NCBI RefSeq assembly: GCF_003259845.1
Contig: NZ_QLMJ01000022.1
Location: 124,001 to 188,000, forward strand
Direction: 5' to 3'
Origin: Actinoplanes lutulentus
Lineage (GTDB): Bacteria; Actinomycetota; Actinomycetes; Mycobacteriales; Micromonosporaceae
DNA: 64,000 nt
Shown here: in pieces, positions 16,354-24,442 of the stretch
Position numbering within the stretch: position 1 is the first letter of the stretch
Layout of the letters: every line of letters starts with the position of its first letter
Translations under genes and position numbers: made by a program
Notes under the pieces: model-generated
Database searches by the model: none
Seen by the model: only the letters and a program-made list of their open reading frames with translations
Told to the model about the DNA's origin: nothing

Positions 16354-19233
16354 GTGACAGCGGACTACGGCCTGGGCATCGATCTCGGCACCACCCACAC
16401 GGCGGCGGCCGTGCTGACCGGTGGGCGGGTCGAGTCTGCCCGGCTGGGCGCACGCCGCATGGAGATCCCGTCGGCGGTGTTCGTCAAGGAGGACGGCGGC
16501 CTTCTGGTCGGCGAGGCCGCCGAGCGGCGCGGCCAGGACGAGCCGGGCCGCCTCGCCCGCGAGTTCAAACGACGCCTCGGCGACTCGGTGCCGATCCTCG
16601 CCGGCGGCATGCCGTTCTCCGCCCACGCGCTGACCGGCAAGCTGCTGCGATACGTCCTCGACACCGTCACCCGCCAGCAGGGCGGCCCGCCCGCGTCGGT
16701 CGAGCTCACCTACCCGGCGCACTGGGGTCCGTACAAACGCGAGCAACTCGACCAGGCGATCCGGCTCGCCGACGTCGGTCCGGTGCATCTGCTCAGCGAG
16801 CCGGAAGCGGTCGCGCGCTGGCGAGGCCTCGCGCCCGGCGAGACCGCCGCCGTCTACGACCTCGGCGGCAGTAGCTTCGACGTGGCCGTGATCCGCCGCG
16901 AGGGCGACTCCTTCACGCTGCTCGGCACTCCCGAAGGCGTTGATCAACTCGGTGGCGGCGATTTCGACGCGGCCGTTTATGCCCATGTTCTCGGCGCGCT
17001 CGACGGCGTCGACCTCACCGATCCGGAAACGGCGCCGGCCCTCGCCCGCCTGCGCCGCGACTGCATCGAGGCCAAGGAATCCCTGTCGTTCGACACCGAG
17101 GTGACAGTTCCGGTCGCGCTCCCCGGCCGGCACACCCGCGTGCACATCACCCGGTCCGACTTCGAAGCCCTGATCACCCTCGCGATCCGCGACACCGTCG
17201 ACGCCACCCAGCGCGCCTTGCGCTCCGCCGGCGTCAAACCCGAACAGCTCAGCGGCATCCTCCTGGCCGGCGGCTCGTCACGGATTCCGCTGGTGGCGAG
17301 GGTGCTCACGGAAGAGTTCGGCCGCCCCGTAGTGATCGACGCCCACCCCGAACTGAGCGTCGCCCTCGGCGCCGCCTCCGTCGCCGTCCCCGCCTCGATC
17401 GCCCTCTCCTTCGGAGCAGGCGATGGTCACTCTCGGTCAAACACCTTCAACGGTACGGAAACAGCGGCCTCCCCGGACTCGCCATCCGTTCCCGGGGCAA
17501 CCGCGAGCAATGGCATCGCACCCACCGTCGAATCCGCTTCCGAAATCTCCCGCGCCGAGTCGATAGTGGCCGTCTCCAACGGCGGCCCCCCGACCGAAAC
17601 CGCCGCCACCGAACCAGCCCCGACAGCCCAGGCCCCGACAGCCCAGACCCAGGCTCCGACGGCCCCGGCCCAGGCCCCGACATCGCCGGCTCCGGTTCAA
17701 GCGCAGGCCCAGCCGCCCGTTCCGGCCCAGGCGGCACCGGTTTCTTCACCGCCCGCGAACCGCTGGGATCCCCGGGAATTCCCTCCGCGCCCAGCGCACA
17801 AGCAGGACTTCACCGACCTGCGCGAGCCCGTCGACCCCTGGGCCGCCGCCGAAGCCGAAGCCCACGCCGCAGCCCTGGAAGCCGCCCAGGCCGCAGCCCT
17901 GCCGATCTCGCCCGCGCCGGCCTCGTTCGCGCCGTCCTCTCCGGCCGCCGCCTTCGCGCCGACAACACCCGCGGCCACAGTGCCCACGCCGGCATACCCC
18001 GCGCCGGCATACCCCGCGCCCACAGGGCCCACGCCGCCGGCACACCCCGCGCCCACGACGCCCGTGCCGATGACGCACGCCCCGGTCTCCTCGACCGTGC
18101 CGCTGTCACCCGCGGCTCCGGATGCCACCAGGACGGCCGGCACGACCGTACCCATGTCTGGCTCGTCGGGGTCTGATGGTGATTTTGAGCCGAGCACCCA
18201 GTTCATCCCCGCCACCTATGGCGCGGGATCACCGCCCGTGCCTCCCGCGCGGCGCAAGCGAACGATGCTGGTCTCCGGCGCCGCGGCGCTCGTCCTGGTC
18301 GCGGCCGCGATCGGCATCGTCCTGTCGAACCTCGGCTCGAAGGACGACGACGCTGCCAAGGGCACCACCCCGGGAGCCTCCACCGCGGCATCCGCCGTGC
18401 CGGGCGCGATCCCGGCGGCGAACCTGCTGGTCCGGGTGGACACCGGCGGCGAGATGAACACGGACACCTGGAAGACCCGGATCCAGTACCTCAACGCGGC
18501 CGACGGCAGCCGGCGTGACCTGCCCGGCAGCGTTCCCGGCGACACGCTGCCGCGCTGGTCCAACGACCGCCAGCAGATCGCCCTGACGAACCGGGTCGGC
18601 AACACGGCCACGATCTACGTGATGAACCGCGACGGCGGCGATCGGCGCCCGCTGGTCGAGGACGTCACCGGCGGCCGGGTGGTCTGGTCGGCGGACGACA
18701 CCGAGGTGGCGTACGTCAAGAAGGTCGGCGAGGTCAGCCAGATCTTCACGATCCCGGTCGCCGGCGGCGAGCCCCGGCAGCTGACCACGTCGGACGCCGC
18801 GAAGGACGACCCGATCTACTCCGGTGACGGCACGTCGATCATCTACTGGGCCGCGCAGGACGGTGTCCGCTCGCTCTTCGAGCTGAACCTCGCCGACCCG
18901 CAGGAGCCCGGCACCCGGCTCACCGACGCCGAGCTCGGTGACTCCCTGGACCCGGCGGTTTCCCCGGACGGCGCGCACATCCTGTTCACCAAGAAGGTCG
19001 ACGGCGAGAACTACGACATCTGGGCGATCGCCGCGGACGGCTCCAACGCCCAGCCGGTCACCGAGGACGAGGCTCGCGAGATGGACCCGACCTGGTCACC
19101 GGACGGTGCGTGGATCGCGTACACCCGCGGTGACCTCAACCATCCGCAGATAGTGATCGAGCGGATGGACGGCTCCGACGAGCAGACCCTCACGAAGGGC
19201 AGCGCCCGCGAGGGTCATCCCTGCTGGTTCTGA
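16354..19233 (+). CDS. Hsp70-like ATPase fused through a Pro/Ala linker and one membrane helix to a TolB-type beta-propeller
   Basis: 959 residues from a GTG at 16354. Residues 1-350 are an actin-fold Hsp70/DnaK nucleotide-binding domain: GIDLGTTHTAAAV (phosphate 1), VYDLGGSSFDVAV (phosphate 2) and LLAGGSSRIPLV (adenosine loop). The Hsp70 peptide-binding domain is absent. Residues about 350-635 are a low-complexity Pro/Ala/Thr linker. A basic patch and a single membrane helix (TMLVSGAAALVLVAAAIGIVL, about 640-660) come next, and residues about 690-959 form PD40/TolB propeller repeats (PRWSNDRQQIAL, VVWSADDTEVAY, AVSPDGAHILF, TWSPDGAWIAY). The topology suggests an ATPase inside and a propeller outside the membrane, perhaps coupling envelope sensing to cytoplasmic chaperone-like activity. 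Hsp70-like fusions occur in actinomycetes; the role is not known to me. Its 3' end overlaps the convergent SMR gene by 19 bases. Confidence 0.85.
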   Translation: MTADYGLGIDLGTTHTAAAVLTGGRVESARLGARRMEIPSAVFVKEDGGLLVGEAAERRGQDEPGRLAREFKRRLGDSVPILAGGMPFSAHALTGKLLRYVLDTVTRQQGGPPASVELTYPAHWGPYKREQLDQAIRLADVGPVHLLSEPEAVARWRGLAPGETAAVYDLGGSSFDVAVIRREGDSFTLLGTPEGVDQLGGGDFDAAVYAHVLGALDGVDLTDPETAPALARLRRDCIEAKESLSFDTEVTVPVALPGRHTRVHITRSDFEALITLAIRDTVDATQRALRSAGVKPEQLSGILLAGGSSRIPLVARVLTEEFGRPVVIDAHPELSVALGAASVAVPASIALSFGAGDGHSRSNTFNGTETAASPDSPSVPGATASNGIAPTVESASEISRAESIVAVSNGGPPTETAATEPAPTAQAPTAQTQAPTAPAQAPTSPAPVQAQAQPPVPAQAAPVSSPPANRWDPREFPPRPAHKQDFTDLREPVDPWAAAEAEAHAAALEAAQAAALPISPAPASFAPSSPAAAFAPTTPAATVPTPAYPAPAYPAPTGPTPPAHPAPTTPVPMTHAPVSSTVPLSPAAPDATRTAGTTVPMSGSSGSDGDFEPSTQFIPATYGAGSPPVPPARRKRTMLVSGAAALVLVAAAIGIVLSNLGSKDDDAAKGTTPGASTAASAVPGAIPAANLLVRVDTGGEMNTDTWKTRIQYLNAADGSRRDLPGSVPGDTLPRWSNDRQQIALTNRVGNTATIYVMNRDGGDRRPLVEDVTGGRVVWSADDTEVAYVKKVGEVSQIFTIPVAGGEPRQLTTSDAAKDDPIYSGDGTSIIYWAAQDGVRSLFELNLADPQEPGTRLTDAELGDSLDPAVSPDGAHILFTKKVDGENYDIWAIAADGSNAQPVTEDEAREMDPTWSPDGAWIAYTRGDLNHPQIVIERMDGSDEQTLTKGSAREGHPCWF

Positions 19234-19562
19234 ACCGGTTTCTCCGGCGCCTTGACCAGCTTCAGACCGATCACGGCGCCGACGATGCCGCAGAGGAAGA
19301 CGATCTTCATCGCGCTGACCGCCTCGTGGCCGGTCAGCATCGCGTAGGTGACGGTCAGTGCGGCGCCGAGCCCGGTCCAGATCGCGTACGCCGTGCTGAT
19401 CGGGATGTGTTTGGTGGCCCAGCCGAGGGTGGCCATGCTGAGCGTGATGCCGACACCGAAGACCACCGTCGGCAGCGGCCGGCTCAGGCCGTCGCTCTGG
19501 CCGAGGGCGGTCGCCCAGACGGCTTCGAGCACGGCGCTGACGAGAAGGACGATCCAGGGCAT
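19215..19562 (-). CDS. Small multidrug resistance (SMR) protein, second subunit of a pair
   Basis: 115 residues and four membrane helices, the usual SMR size. The ATG at 19562 is chosen because it shares its A with the TGA of the upstream SMR gene (TGATG), which couples their translation. The essential membrane Glu is in VSAVLEAVWATALG, and the helix-3 signature appears as STAYAIWTGLGAALTV, of the SugE/Gdx type rather than the EmrE type. Such pairs (YkkCD-like) form antiparallel heterodimers that exchange protons for guanidinium or quaternary ammonium compounds. The C-terminal tail (KAPEKPVQNQQG) is an extension. Control is expected from the divergent TetR gene. Confidence 0.9.
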   Translation of the reverse strand: MPWIVLLVSAVLEAVWATALGQSDGLSRPLPTVVFGVGITLSMATLGWATKHIPISTAYAIWTGLGAALTVTYAMLTGHEAVSAMKIVFLCGIVGAVIGLKLVKAPEKPVQNQQG

Positions 19563-19876
19563 CAGCTGACCACTTTCAGTCCGACGACGCACCCGATCAG
19601 CACGGTCAGCAGCGCTGCCCGGGTGAGGGTGAGCCGTTCCACCTTGCGCAGCACGGCCAGCACGACGGTCAGCACGGCGCCGATCCCGACCCAGACGGCG
19701 TAGGCGGTCCCGGTCGGCAGGGTCCGCATCGCGTACGCCAGACCGACCATGCTGAGCACGATCGACACCGCGAAGAGTGCGGTCGGCCGCACCTTGCGCA
19801 GCCCTCCGGAGGCGCCGAGGGCGGTCGCCCAGACCGCCTCCAGCAGTCCGGACACGATGAGCACGGTCCAGGCCAT
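19562..19876 (-). CDS. Small multidrug resistance (SMR) protein, first subunit of a pair
   Basis: 104 residues, four membrane helices. It opens MAWTVLIVSGLLEAVWATALG with the conserved Glu, and has TLPTGTAYAVWVGIGAVLTV in helix 3, the SugE/Gdx-like signature. It is the promoter-proximal member of the two-gene operon and overlaps the next gene by one base. Its promoter lies in the 79-bp gap to the divergent tetR-like gene, which holds a duplicated 22-bp element. The likely substrate is guanidinium or a hydrophobic cation; this is inferred from the family. Confidence 0.9.
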   Translation of the reverse strand: MAWTVLIVSGLLEAVWATALGASGGLRKVRPTALFAVSIVLSMVGLAYAMRTLPTGTAYAVWVGIGAVLTVVLAVLRKVERLTLTRAALLTVLIGCVVGLKVVS

Positions 19877-19891
19877 GGGAACCTCACTTCT

Positions 19892-19948
19892 TTTCCGTAC
19901 GACTGTGCGACTAAAGGTATAGCACGTTTCCGTACGACTGTGCGACTA
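19892..19948. promoter_or_regulatory. Duplicated 22-bp operator candidate for the TetR regulator
   Basis: Two identical 22-bp copies lie at 19892-19913 and 19927-19948, 35 bases apart start to start, between the divergent SMR operon and the tetR-like gene. Each begins TTTCCGTACGACTG and ends TGCGACTA, and contains CGACT twice three bases apart. The position over both promoters fits a repressor that controls the pump and itself. No comparable copy was noticed elsewhere in the window. Confidence 0.7.
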
Positions 19949-19955
19949 TTTCTTC

Positions 19956-20531
19956 ATGCCCCGGATCCTGGACGCCGCCGCCCGTGACCGTGCCGTCATC
20001 GACGCCGCCTGGCAGGTGATCGCCCGCGAGGGCATCACCGCGCTGACCGTGCGCCGGGTGGCCGCGCAGGCCGGGCTGGCGCCGAGCTCGCTGCGATACA
20101 CGTTCCCGAGCCAGGCCGTGGTCCGGGAGAAGGCGATCATCGCGGTCTCGGAACATCTGTCCGGACGCGTCGCTGCCTTGCCTGCCGGCCTCACCGGCCG
20201 CGCCTGGGCCCGTGCCGCCCTGCTCGAACTCCTGCCGCTCGACCAGCAGCGCCGCCTCGAGATGGAGGTCTTCCTCGCCTTCGGTATGGCCGCGCTGGCC
20301 GACGAGACGCTGCAGCCGCTCTGGAACGCCACGGACGCGGTCGTCCGCGACGTCTGCGCCCGGGCGATCGAAGCCGCCAAGGGAGAGGCTGCCGGTGGAG
20401 AGGCCGGGCCGCATCTCGATCGGCTGCATGCCCTGGTCGACGGGCTGGCCTTCCACCTGCTGGTCCGCCCCGACCAGCAGGACGGCTGGGCACAGACGGT
20501 GATCGACCGGGAGCTGGACAGCTTGCTCTGA
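19956..20531 (+). CDS. TetR-family transcriptional repressor, divergent from the SMR pair
   Basis: 191 residues. The N-terminal helix-turn-helix is clear: AWQVIAREGITALTVRRVAAQAGLAPSSLRYTF, typical of TetR. The C-terminal half is helical and would bind a ligand. There is no convincing Shine-Dalgarno before the ATG at 19956; it lies very close to the second operator copy, so the mRNA may be leaderless or short-leadered. Context strongly suggests it represses the SMR pump operon and itself, and is released by a pump substrate such as a cationic compound. Confidence 0.88.
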   Translation: MPRILDAAARDRAVIDAAWQVIAREGITALTVRRVAAQAGLAPSSLRYTFPSQAVVREKAIIAVSEHLSGRVAALPAGLTGRAWARAALLELLPLDQQRRLEMEVFLAFGMAALADETLQPLWNATDAVVRDVCARAIEAAKGEAAGGEAGPHLDRLHALVDGLAFHLLVRPDQQDGWAQTVIDRELDSLL

Positions 20532-20569
20532 GGTGCCAGACTCGTGTCCCCATAGGACGAAGGGGTGGC

Positions 20570-21103
20570 ATGCTCGCCGAACACGTACGTGACGTCGCGA
20601 TGACCGCGGTGATCTTCGGATTCTTCGCCACCACGTGGTTCGGCTGGGCACAGGAGGACCCGCCGCGCGGCTGGCGGCCGTTCCTGATCGCCGGCACGGT
20701 CGCCGCCGTGATCACCGCGGCTGCCGGCGGGCGGATCGCCTCGCAGCACTGGACCGCCACCGTCTTCGACGAGGACACCAGCCGGACGTTCGGCATCGTC
20801 GTCGGCATCGAGTTCGCCGCGGCCGCCGCCGGGTCCGTGGTCCTGGCCGTGCTGCGCCGGCGCGAACTGATGTCCGCGTGGATCGCCTTCGTGGTCGGTG
20901 TGCACCTGTTCCCGGTCGCCGCGATCCTCGGGTACCCGTTCATCTACGTGATCGCGGTTCTGGTGACGATCGTCTCGCTGGTGGGCGTACCCATCGCCCG
21001 TGCCCGAAATGTCGCGCCGAGCGCGATCGTCGGCGCGGGTTCCGGCGCGTCTCTGCTGGTCGGGGCGATCTTCTCGGCGGTGGCCGCGGCGATCATCGGC
21101 TGA
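20570..21103 (+). CDS. Integral membrane protein of unknown function
   Basis: 177 residues with about five to six hydrophobic helices (VAMTAVIFGFFATTWFGWA, FLIAGTVAAVITAAAGG, FGIVVGIEFAAAAAGSVVLAV, AWIAFVVGVHLFPVAAIL, VIAVLVTIVSLVGVPIA, GASLLVGAIFSAVAAAIIG). The ATG at 20570 follows AAGGGG. No catalytic motif is visible. A HLFP motif in the fourth helix recalls small DUF membrane proteins near TetR regulators in actinomycetes. It follows the tetR gene by 38 bases and could belong to the same transcript. Confidence 0.7.
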   Translation: MLAEHVRDVAMTAVIFGFFATTWFGWAQEDPPRGWRPFLIAGTVAAVITAAAGGRIASQHWTATVFDEDTSRTFGIVVGIEFAAAAAGSVVLAVLRRRELMSAWIAFVVGVHLFPVAAILGYPFIYVIAVLVTIVSLVGVPIARARNVAPSAIVGAGSGASLLVGAIFSAVAAAIIG

Positions 21104-21157
21104 CACGCCCGTCCGCCATCCGCACGTCCTTCCGGCGCCGATCCGGGAGGATGAGGC

Positions 21158-22801
21158 ATGAGCGTCGAGCACTTGCTGGCTTTCGTCCTGGCCGCCGTCG
21201 CGGTCGTCGTCCTGGTGCGGTGGATCGCCAACCACACCGGGCTGCCGGCCGCCGCGATGCTGCCCGTCATCGGCGTCGGGTACGCGCTGCTCCCGGGACC
21301 CAACATCTCGCTCGACCCCGACGTCGTCCTGACGTTCGTGCTGCCGCCCCTGCTCTACAGCGCGGCACTGGACTCCTCACTGCTGGGTATCCGCCGCAAT
21401 CTCCGTACCGTAGTGAGTCTTTCCGTGGTCTTGGTTCTGTTGACCGCGTTGCTGATCGGCCTGGGTTTCGCGTGGTTCGTCACCGGCGCGACCCTGGCCG
21501 CCGGCATCGCGGTCGGCGCGGCGGTCGCGCCACCTGACCCGGTGGCCGCCCTCGCGGTCGGTCGCAAGGCCGGACTGCCACCCCGGATCGTCACGCTGAT
21601 CCAAGGTGAGGGGCTGCTCAACGACGCCACCGCGCTGACCATCCTGAGCGTCGCCGTCGCGGCGGCGGTCGGCGGCGATTTCTCGGCGACGTCCGCGCTC
21701 GGCCAGTTCGTGATCGCCGCGGTGGGTGGCGTCGTGGTCGGCATGGTGGTCGCCTACGTGGTGCGGATCCTGTCCCGGCCGATCAGTGGCGACCCGCTGA
21801 TCGCCAACGCGGTCTCGCTCAGCACCCCGTTCTGCGCCTACCTCATCGGCGAGGAGATCCACGTCTCCGGCGTGCTCGCGGTCGTGGTGGCCGGGCTGAT
21901 CGTCGGGCACCACCGGCCGAGGGCGGCGTCCGGCGCGGGACGCCTGCAGACCAGCGCGGTCTGGCGGCTGGTCGACTTCCTGCTCGAAGGCCTGGTGTTC
22001 CTGCTGATTGGCCAGCAGCTGCCGGCCGTGGTCCGCGGCCTCGCGAAATACGACACCAGCACCATCGTCATCGCCGTATCGATCACGGTCGGCGTGGTCC
22101 TGCTGCTGCGCCCGCTGTGGCTGGTGCTGACCCAGTCGCTGCCGCGATCGCTGCACACCTGGCTCGGCAACGACCGGTCGGACAAGGGTGAGGAGCCGCT
22201 GACCGGCCGCGAAGTGGTCGCCATGAGCTGGACCGGCACCCGCGGCGTGATCAGCCTTGCCGCGATCTTCACGATTCCGCTGGTCACCGAGAGCGGCGAG
22301 CCGTTCCCGGATCGCGACCTGCTGCTGTTCTGCACGTTCGTGGTCGTGCTGGTCACGCTCGTCGGCCAGGGACTGACCTTCGGCCCGCTCGTGCGAGCGC
22401 TCAAGCTGCGCGCCGACGACAACGACCAGGCAAGGGTACGCAACGAAGCCCGCTCCGCCTCGGTCGAAGCGGCCCTGGGAGCCCTGGACGACCTGGAGGC
22501 CGAGGAGCACGACGACATCCATACCCAGGTCATCGACACGATGCGCAAGCAGTTGCGTACCCGGCTGACCCGGTACCGGGGCCGGCTGGCGCTGCTGCGC
22601 AAGAGCGACTCCGACGTCACCCCGGTCTCACCGATGTACGAGGCCGCCCTGCACGTACGCCGGGTGGCGATCGACGCCCAGCGCACCGAACTGCTGCGGT
22701 GGCGTGACTCCGGCCAGCTCCCCGACGAGGGCCTGCGCGTCCTGGAACACGAGTTGGACCTGGAGGAACGCCTGCTGCCCGACCGCCCGGTCCGGCGGTG
22801 A
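21158..22801 (+). CDS. CPA1-family Na+/H+ antiporter
   Basis: 547 residues. The ATG at 21158 has GGGAGGATGAGG directly upstream. Residues 1-410 hold about twelve membrane helices. The CPA1 ion-site helix appears as GAAVAPPDPVAAL with the conserved Asp after the proline pair, followed by GEGLLNDATALTI, a CPA1 hallmark. The region WTGTRGVISLAAIFTIP is also characteristic. The last ~130 residues are a soluble, helical, charged tail, common in bacterial NhaP/YjcE-like exchangers and likely regulatory. It exports sodium (possibly potassium) in exchange for protons, supporting pH and salt homeostasis. Confidence 0.93.
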   Translation: MSVEHLLAFVLAAVAVVVLVRWIANHTGLPAAAMLPVIGVGYALLPGPNISLDPDVVLTFVLPPLLYSAALDSSLLGIRRNLRTVVSLSVVLVLLTALLIGLGFAWFVTGATLAAGIAVGAAVAPPDPVAALAVGRKAGLPPRIVTLIQGEGLLNDATALTILSVAVAAAVGGDFSATSALGQFVIAAVGGVVVGMVVAYVVRILSRPISGDPLIANAVSLSTPFCAYLIGEEIHVSGVLAVVVAGLIVGHHRPRAASGAGRLQTSAVWRLVDFLLEGLVFLLIGQQLPAVVRGLAKYDTSTIVIAVSITVGVVLLLRPLWLVLTQSLPRSLHTWLGNDRSDKGEEPLTGREVVAMSWTGTRGVISLAAIFTIPLVTESGEPFPDRDLLLFCTFVVVLVTLVGQGLTFGPLVRALKLRADDNDQARVRNEARSASVEAALGALDDLEAEEHDDIHTQVIDTMRKQLRTRLTRYRGRLALLRKSDSDVTPVSPMYEAALHVRRVAIDAQRTELLRWRDSGQLPDEGLRVLEHELDLEERLLPDRPVRR

Positions 22802-22824
22802 CGGCGTTTGCTCGATCGCCGGAC
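22790..22824 (+). terminator. Possible terminator hairpin at the end of the antiporter gene
   Basis: An 8-bp perfect stem (22790-22797 with 22817-22824, GTCCGGCG/CGCCGGAC) spans the antiporter stop codon. The 19-base loop is long and there is no T-run, so this is only a weak candidate. Confidence 0.35.
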
Positions 22825-22931
22825 GGGGTACTTTCCGCGCGATAAAGTGGCTGTCCGGACTCCGCAGCCTCGTCCAGTGCCGCTCCCGGCCGACGTCATC
22901 GTGGCCGGGGCACGTCGCGAGGGAGTCGCCG

Positions 22932-23936
22932 ATGCAGTCCACACGTACAACCGGGAGCGACTTCGCCGCTCTGAACCGGCAGATCTCCGAGGCCGGCCTG
23001 CTGGAACGGCGGCCGGCCTACTACGCCGTACGCGGTGCCGTGGTGGCCGCGATGTTTGTGGCCGCCTGGACGGCCCACTTCCTGATCGGCTCGTCGTGGT
23101 GGCAGCTCGCCGTCGCCGGGTTCGTCGGCATCGCGTTCTCCCAGGTCGCCCTGCTGGCCCACGACATCGCCCACCGGCAGGTGTTCCGCACGCGAGGCAC
23201 CAGCGCGGTGGTCGGGCGGATGGTGGCGAACGTCGGCGTCGGGATGAGTTACGGCTGGTGGATGGAGAAGCACACCCGCCACCACACGAACCCCAACCAC
23301 GACGAGCTCGACCCGGACGTGCAGCCTGAGGTCCTGATCTGGGCCACCGAGTCGGCGTTGGGCCGGCGCGGGCTGGCGGGTTTCGTCAACCGGCACCAGG
23401 CGGGGCTGTTCTTCCCCCTGCTCACGCTGCTCAGCCTCGACCTGCGGATCTCCAGCATCAAGGCGCTGCGGCGGCCCGGGATGAAACGCCGCGGACTGGA
23501 AGCCGGACTGATGGCGCTGCACGTGGTCGCGTACGTGACAGTGCTGCTCGTGGTGCTGTCGCCGTGGCAGGCGCTCGCGTTCTTCGCCGTGCACCACGCG
23601 GTTTTCGGGGTCTATCTCGGGATGACGTTCGCACCCAACCACAAGGGGATGCCGCATCCCACCGGGGATGAGGACTATCTGCGCAAGCAGGTGCTGACCT
23701 CGCGCAACGTCAACGGGGGATGGATCATCGACGCGGCGCTCGGCGGGCTGAACTATCAGATCGAGCACCACCTGTTCCCGGCGATGCCGACGCCGAATCT
23801 GCGCAAGGCGAAGCCGATCGTGAAGGCGTACTGCCTCGCGGCCGGCGTCTCCTACGAAGAGACGAGCCTGATCGAGTCGTACCGGCAGGCGTTGCGTCAC
23901 CTGCACGAGGTAGGCGCACCGTTGCGTGCCTCGTAG
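22932..23936 (+). CDS. Membrane fatty-acid (acyl-lipid) desaturase
   Basis: 334 residues. The ATG at 22932 is preferred because GAGGGAG lies 7-13 bases upstream; the same frame stays open further 5' but overlaps the antiporter gene. Three histidine boxes for the di-iron centre are present: HDIAHRQ, HTRHHTNPNH and QIEHHLFP. Hydrophobic pairs flank them (AAMFVAAWTAHFLIG, ALHVVAYVTVLLVVL). The QIEHH box with a leading Gln is typical of front-end/acyl-lipid desaturases such as linoleoyl-type enzymes. It inserts a double bond into membrane acyl chains using O2 and an electron donor that is not encoded nearby. Confidence 0.92.
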   Translation: MQSTRTTGSDFAALNRQISEAGLLERRPAYYAVRGAVVAAMFVAAWTAHFLIGSSWWQLAVAGFVGIAFSQVALLAHDIAHRQVFRTRGTSAVVGRMVANVGVGMSYGWWMEKHTRHHTNPNHDELDPDVQPEVLIWATESALGRRGLAGFVNRHQAGLFFPLLTLLSLDLRISSIKALRRPGMKRRGLEAGLMALHVVAYVTVLLVVLSPWQALAFFAVHHAVFGVYLGMTFAPNHKGMPHPTGDEDYLRKQVLTSRNVNGGWIIDAALGGLNYQIEHHLFPAMPTPNLRKAKPIVKAYCLAAGVSYEETSLIESYRQALRHLHEVGAPLRAS

Positions 23937-23940
23937 TACC

Positions 23941-23957
23941 TCTCCCAATGGGGGAGA
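23941..23957. promoter_or_regulatory. Short palindrome after the desaturase that shares a 13-bp motif with 26076-26088
   Basis: TCTCCC and GGGAGA pair around a 5-base loop. The core TCCCAATGGGGGA (23943-23955) occurs again, identically and in the same orientation, at 26076-26088. Both copies lie about 90-100 bases before a plus-strand start codon (24056 and 26179). It may be a weak terminator here or a shared promoter/operator element. Confidence 0.4.
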
Positions 23958-24055
23958 TCGGTCGCTGGACATCACTCGGACGCCGTAGCGTTAGCGCTCG
24001 AAGCACGTCGCTCCAGACTCCGGCGGCGATAACGTCACCTCGTCCTGGAGTCAGC

Positions 24056-24442
24056 ATGAGTAAGGTCGCTCGTGGATTCGCGCCGTCCGTCGAGGACGGC
24101 GTTCTGATCGAGTGGATTTCGCAAGGCAACAAGCCCGCGTTCATCGCGCTGTTCGACCGCACGTCGGCGGACGTCCGCGCCGTGCTGTCGGTGCTTCCGC
24201 CGGGAATCGGGCAGCGGGACGAGGTTCTGGCGGCCACGTACCTCGAAGTGTGGTGGCTGGCGGGATGTCACAGCGAGCCGGGCATCGACGCGGTCGCGTG
24301 GCTTTTCGGGATCGCCCAGCGCCGCATGGCGGAACTCCGTGGCCTTGTCGACGGCGTCGTCGCCAACCCGCGGCCCAGTTACGCGCAGCTGGAGCTCGCC
24401 GCGCTGCTCGGCCGCCCGGTCAGCTCCGTGGTGGGGTTGTAG
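24056..24442 (+). CDS. Sigma-70 region-2-like protein lacking a region-4 DNA-binding domain
   Basis: 128 residues from the ATG at 24056, with TGGAG upstream. Residues about 15-90 resemble ECF sigma region 2: LIEWISQGNKPAFIALFDRTSADVRAVL, then DEVLAATYLEVWWLA and AVAWLFGIAQRRMAELR, like the helix and the WLxxIARN segment of ECF factors. The usual linker and region 4 helix-turn-helix are missing: the protein stops after about 30 further residues, and its end overlaps the convergent GAF-ANTAR gene by 23 bases. It may be a degenerate ECF factor or a stand-alone regulator that binds core RNA polymerase. Beside two ANTAR regulators, a transcriptional role is likely. Confidence 0.6.
   Translation: MSKVARGFAPSVEDGVLIEWISQGNKPAFIALFDRTSADVRAVLSVLPPGIGQRDEVLAATYLEVWWLAGCHSEPGIDAVAWLFGIAQRRMAELRGLVDGVVANPRPSYAQLELAALLGRPVSSVVGL

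Noticed and set aside
16339..17145. Minus-strand frame over the Hsp70 domain
   Set aside because: Antisense to clear ATPase motifs; no domain.
19215..19876. SMR genes as EmrE-type single homodimer duplicated
   Set aside because: The helix-3 signature and one-base overlap indicate a SugE/Gdx-type pair; treated as heterodimer.
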